Shown piece after piece: positions 63,091-64,000 of a stretch of 64,000 bases of DNA. The position numbers and the translations under genes were made by a program. Under the pieces are notes generated by a model. That model made no database searches. It saw nothing but the letters and a program-made list of their open reading frames with translations, and was not told where the DNA came from. Origin of the DNA: Roseithermus sacchariphilus (GTDB lineage: Bacteria; Bacteroidota; Rhodothermia; Rhodothermales; MEBIC09517). The DNA lies in the NCBI GenBank assembly GCA_003285105.1, contig CP030158.1:787447-851446 (forward strand), written 5' to 3'. Positions within the stretch are counted from its first letter, which is position 1; each line of letters starts with the position of its first letter.

Positions 63091-64000
63091 ATGCCCTCCA
63101 CCCCCCGCTACGCCATCGGCATCGACCTGGGCACGACGAACACCGCCGTCGCCTACGTGGACCTGGCGGCGGGCGCGGCGCGCGGGGGAGCGCGGCCGAT
63201 CCGGTTCTTCGAGATCCCGCAGCTCGTGGCGCCGGGCGAGCTGGGGACGAAGCCGGTGTTGCCGTCCTTCGTCTACCTGCCCGGCGCGCATGACCTGCCG
63301 GCCGGCAGTACGGCGCTGCCCTGGGATGCCGACCGGACCTACGCCGTGGGCGAGCTGGCGCGGGAGCAGGGTGCGCGCGTGCCGGGGCGGCTCGTGGCCT
63401 CGGCCAAGTCGTGGCTCTGCCACGGCGGCGTCGACCGCACGGCGGCGATCCTGCCGTGGGATGCGCCCGAGGACGTGCCCCGGATCTCCCCGGTCGAGGC
63501 CAGCCGCCGCTACCTGCAGCACGTCCGCGAGGCCTGGAACGACCGCATGGCCGGGGACGAAGCGGCCCGCTTCGAGCGGCAGCTCCTCCTCCTGACCGTC
63601 CCCGCCTCGTTCGACGAGGTGGCCCGCGAGCTGACCGTGCAGGCCGCCCGGGACGCCGGCCTGCCGCACGTCGTCCTGCTCGAAGAGCCGCTGGCGGCCT
63701 TCTATGCCTGGCTGGCCACGCACGACGCCGCCGAGCGCGACGCCCTGCCGGACGGCGCGCTGATCCTGGTCTGCGACGTGGGCGGCGGCACGTCCGACTT
63801 CTCGATCATCGGCGTGCGCGTGGAGGCCGACGGCACGCGCCGCTTCGAGCGCCTCGCCGTGGGCGATCACCTGATGCTCGGCGGCGACAACATGGACTAC
63901 GCCCTCGGCCGCACGGTCGAGGCCGAGATCGCCGGCGGCCCCGGCCGGCTCGACGTGCGCCGCTGGCACCAGCTCGTCCACCAGTGCCGCCGTGCCAAGG
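63091..64000 (+). CDS. Hsp70 family (DnaK-like) protein 2, cut by window edge
   Basis: About 303 residues visible. It parallels its upstream neighbour motif by motif: AIGIDLGTTNTAVAYVDLAA, VLPSFVYLPGAHDLP, LVASAKSWLCHGGVDRTAAILPWDAPED, LTVPASFDEVARELTVQAARDAGL, LLEEPLAAFYAWLA, LVCDVGGGTSDFSIIGV, VGDHLMLGGDNMDYAL. Clear tandem paralogue, starting 127 bp after the first and continuing beyond base 64000. Likely third gene of the DUF2760 operon. Confidence 0.87.
   Translation, partial: MPSTPRYAIGIDLGTTNTAVAYVDLAAGAARGGARPIRFFEIPQLVAPGELGTKPVLPSFVYLPGAHDLPAGSTALPWDADRTYAVGELAREQGARVPGRLVASAKSWLCHGGVDRTAAILPWDAPEDVPRISPVEASRRYLQHVREAWNDRMAGDEAARFERQLLLLTVPASFDEVARELTVQAARDAGLPHVVLLEEPLAAFYAWLATHDAAERDALPDGALILVCDVGGGTSDFSIIGVRVEADGTRRFERLAVGDHLMLGGDNMDYALGRTVEAEIAGGPGRLDVRRWHQLVHQCRRAK

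Overview
The window is GC-rich, gene-dense bacterial chromosome. It probably comes from a thermophilic or halophilic member of the Rhodothermota (Rhodothermus-like). This is inferred from family content, not from a marker gene: PorV/PorQ-type protein, C-terminal type IX secretion sorting domains with the NYPNPFNP motif, FecI/FecR/STN-TonB signalling, a LacI-TonB-ABC sugar locus without SusD, 7TMR-DISM kinase and PD40 lipoproteins. No rRNA, tRNA or CRISPR array was seen.

Layout. 1-12.8 kb (minus strand): a LacI-controlled glycan uptake locus with LacI regulator, duplicated carbohydrate-binding type IX-secreted protein, TonB receptor, four-helix-bundle (S23-like) gene, large type IX-secreted protein, PorV-like protein and a sugar-binding lipoprotein that runs off the left edge. 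Two matching LacI operators tie the regulator to the locus. 12.9-18 kb: outer-membrane barrel protein, Vgb-like beta-propeller, a CxxCH protein, and an NCS1 permease / small membrane protein / RhaM operon. 18.4-23.1 kb: LytS/LytTR two-component pair, a LuxR-type regulator with a degenerate receiver, and two YceI proteins. 23.5-28 kb: ECF sigma / FecR / STN-TonB receptor cascade. 28-34.2 kb: aldo-keto reductase, D-aminoacylase, Gfo/Idh oxidoreductase, CNMP-CBS-DUF294 protein.

34.2-45.3 kb is an accessory island of lower-GC genes: three PD40-type lipoproteins, a subtilase split by an IS630 element, a second decayed IS630 copy abutting a frameshifted IS256 element, and large arrays of 7-bp/21-bp satellite DNA. 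Core genes resume at 45.3 kb: TerC, M14 carboxypeptidase, M19 dipeptidase, galactokinase, DoxX, flavin reductase, ring-cleaving dioxygenase, two histidine kinases, a PQQ dehydrogenase fused to cytochrome c, and a DUF2760 / Hsp70 / Hsp70 operon that leaves the right edge.

The most unusual theme is a set of dispersed modules built from 7-bp words. They sit directly after stop codons. Many have arms in inverted orientation (GGTCAGC...GCTGACC, or GGAATGC...GCATTCC) around a variable core. One core carries the four-helix-bundle gene; others carry 21-bp satellite arrays of very different length. Starts were chosen by signal peptide, family length and overlap with neighbours; several remain uncertain and are flagged.
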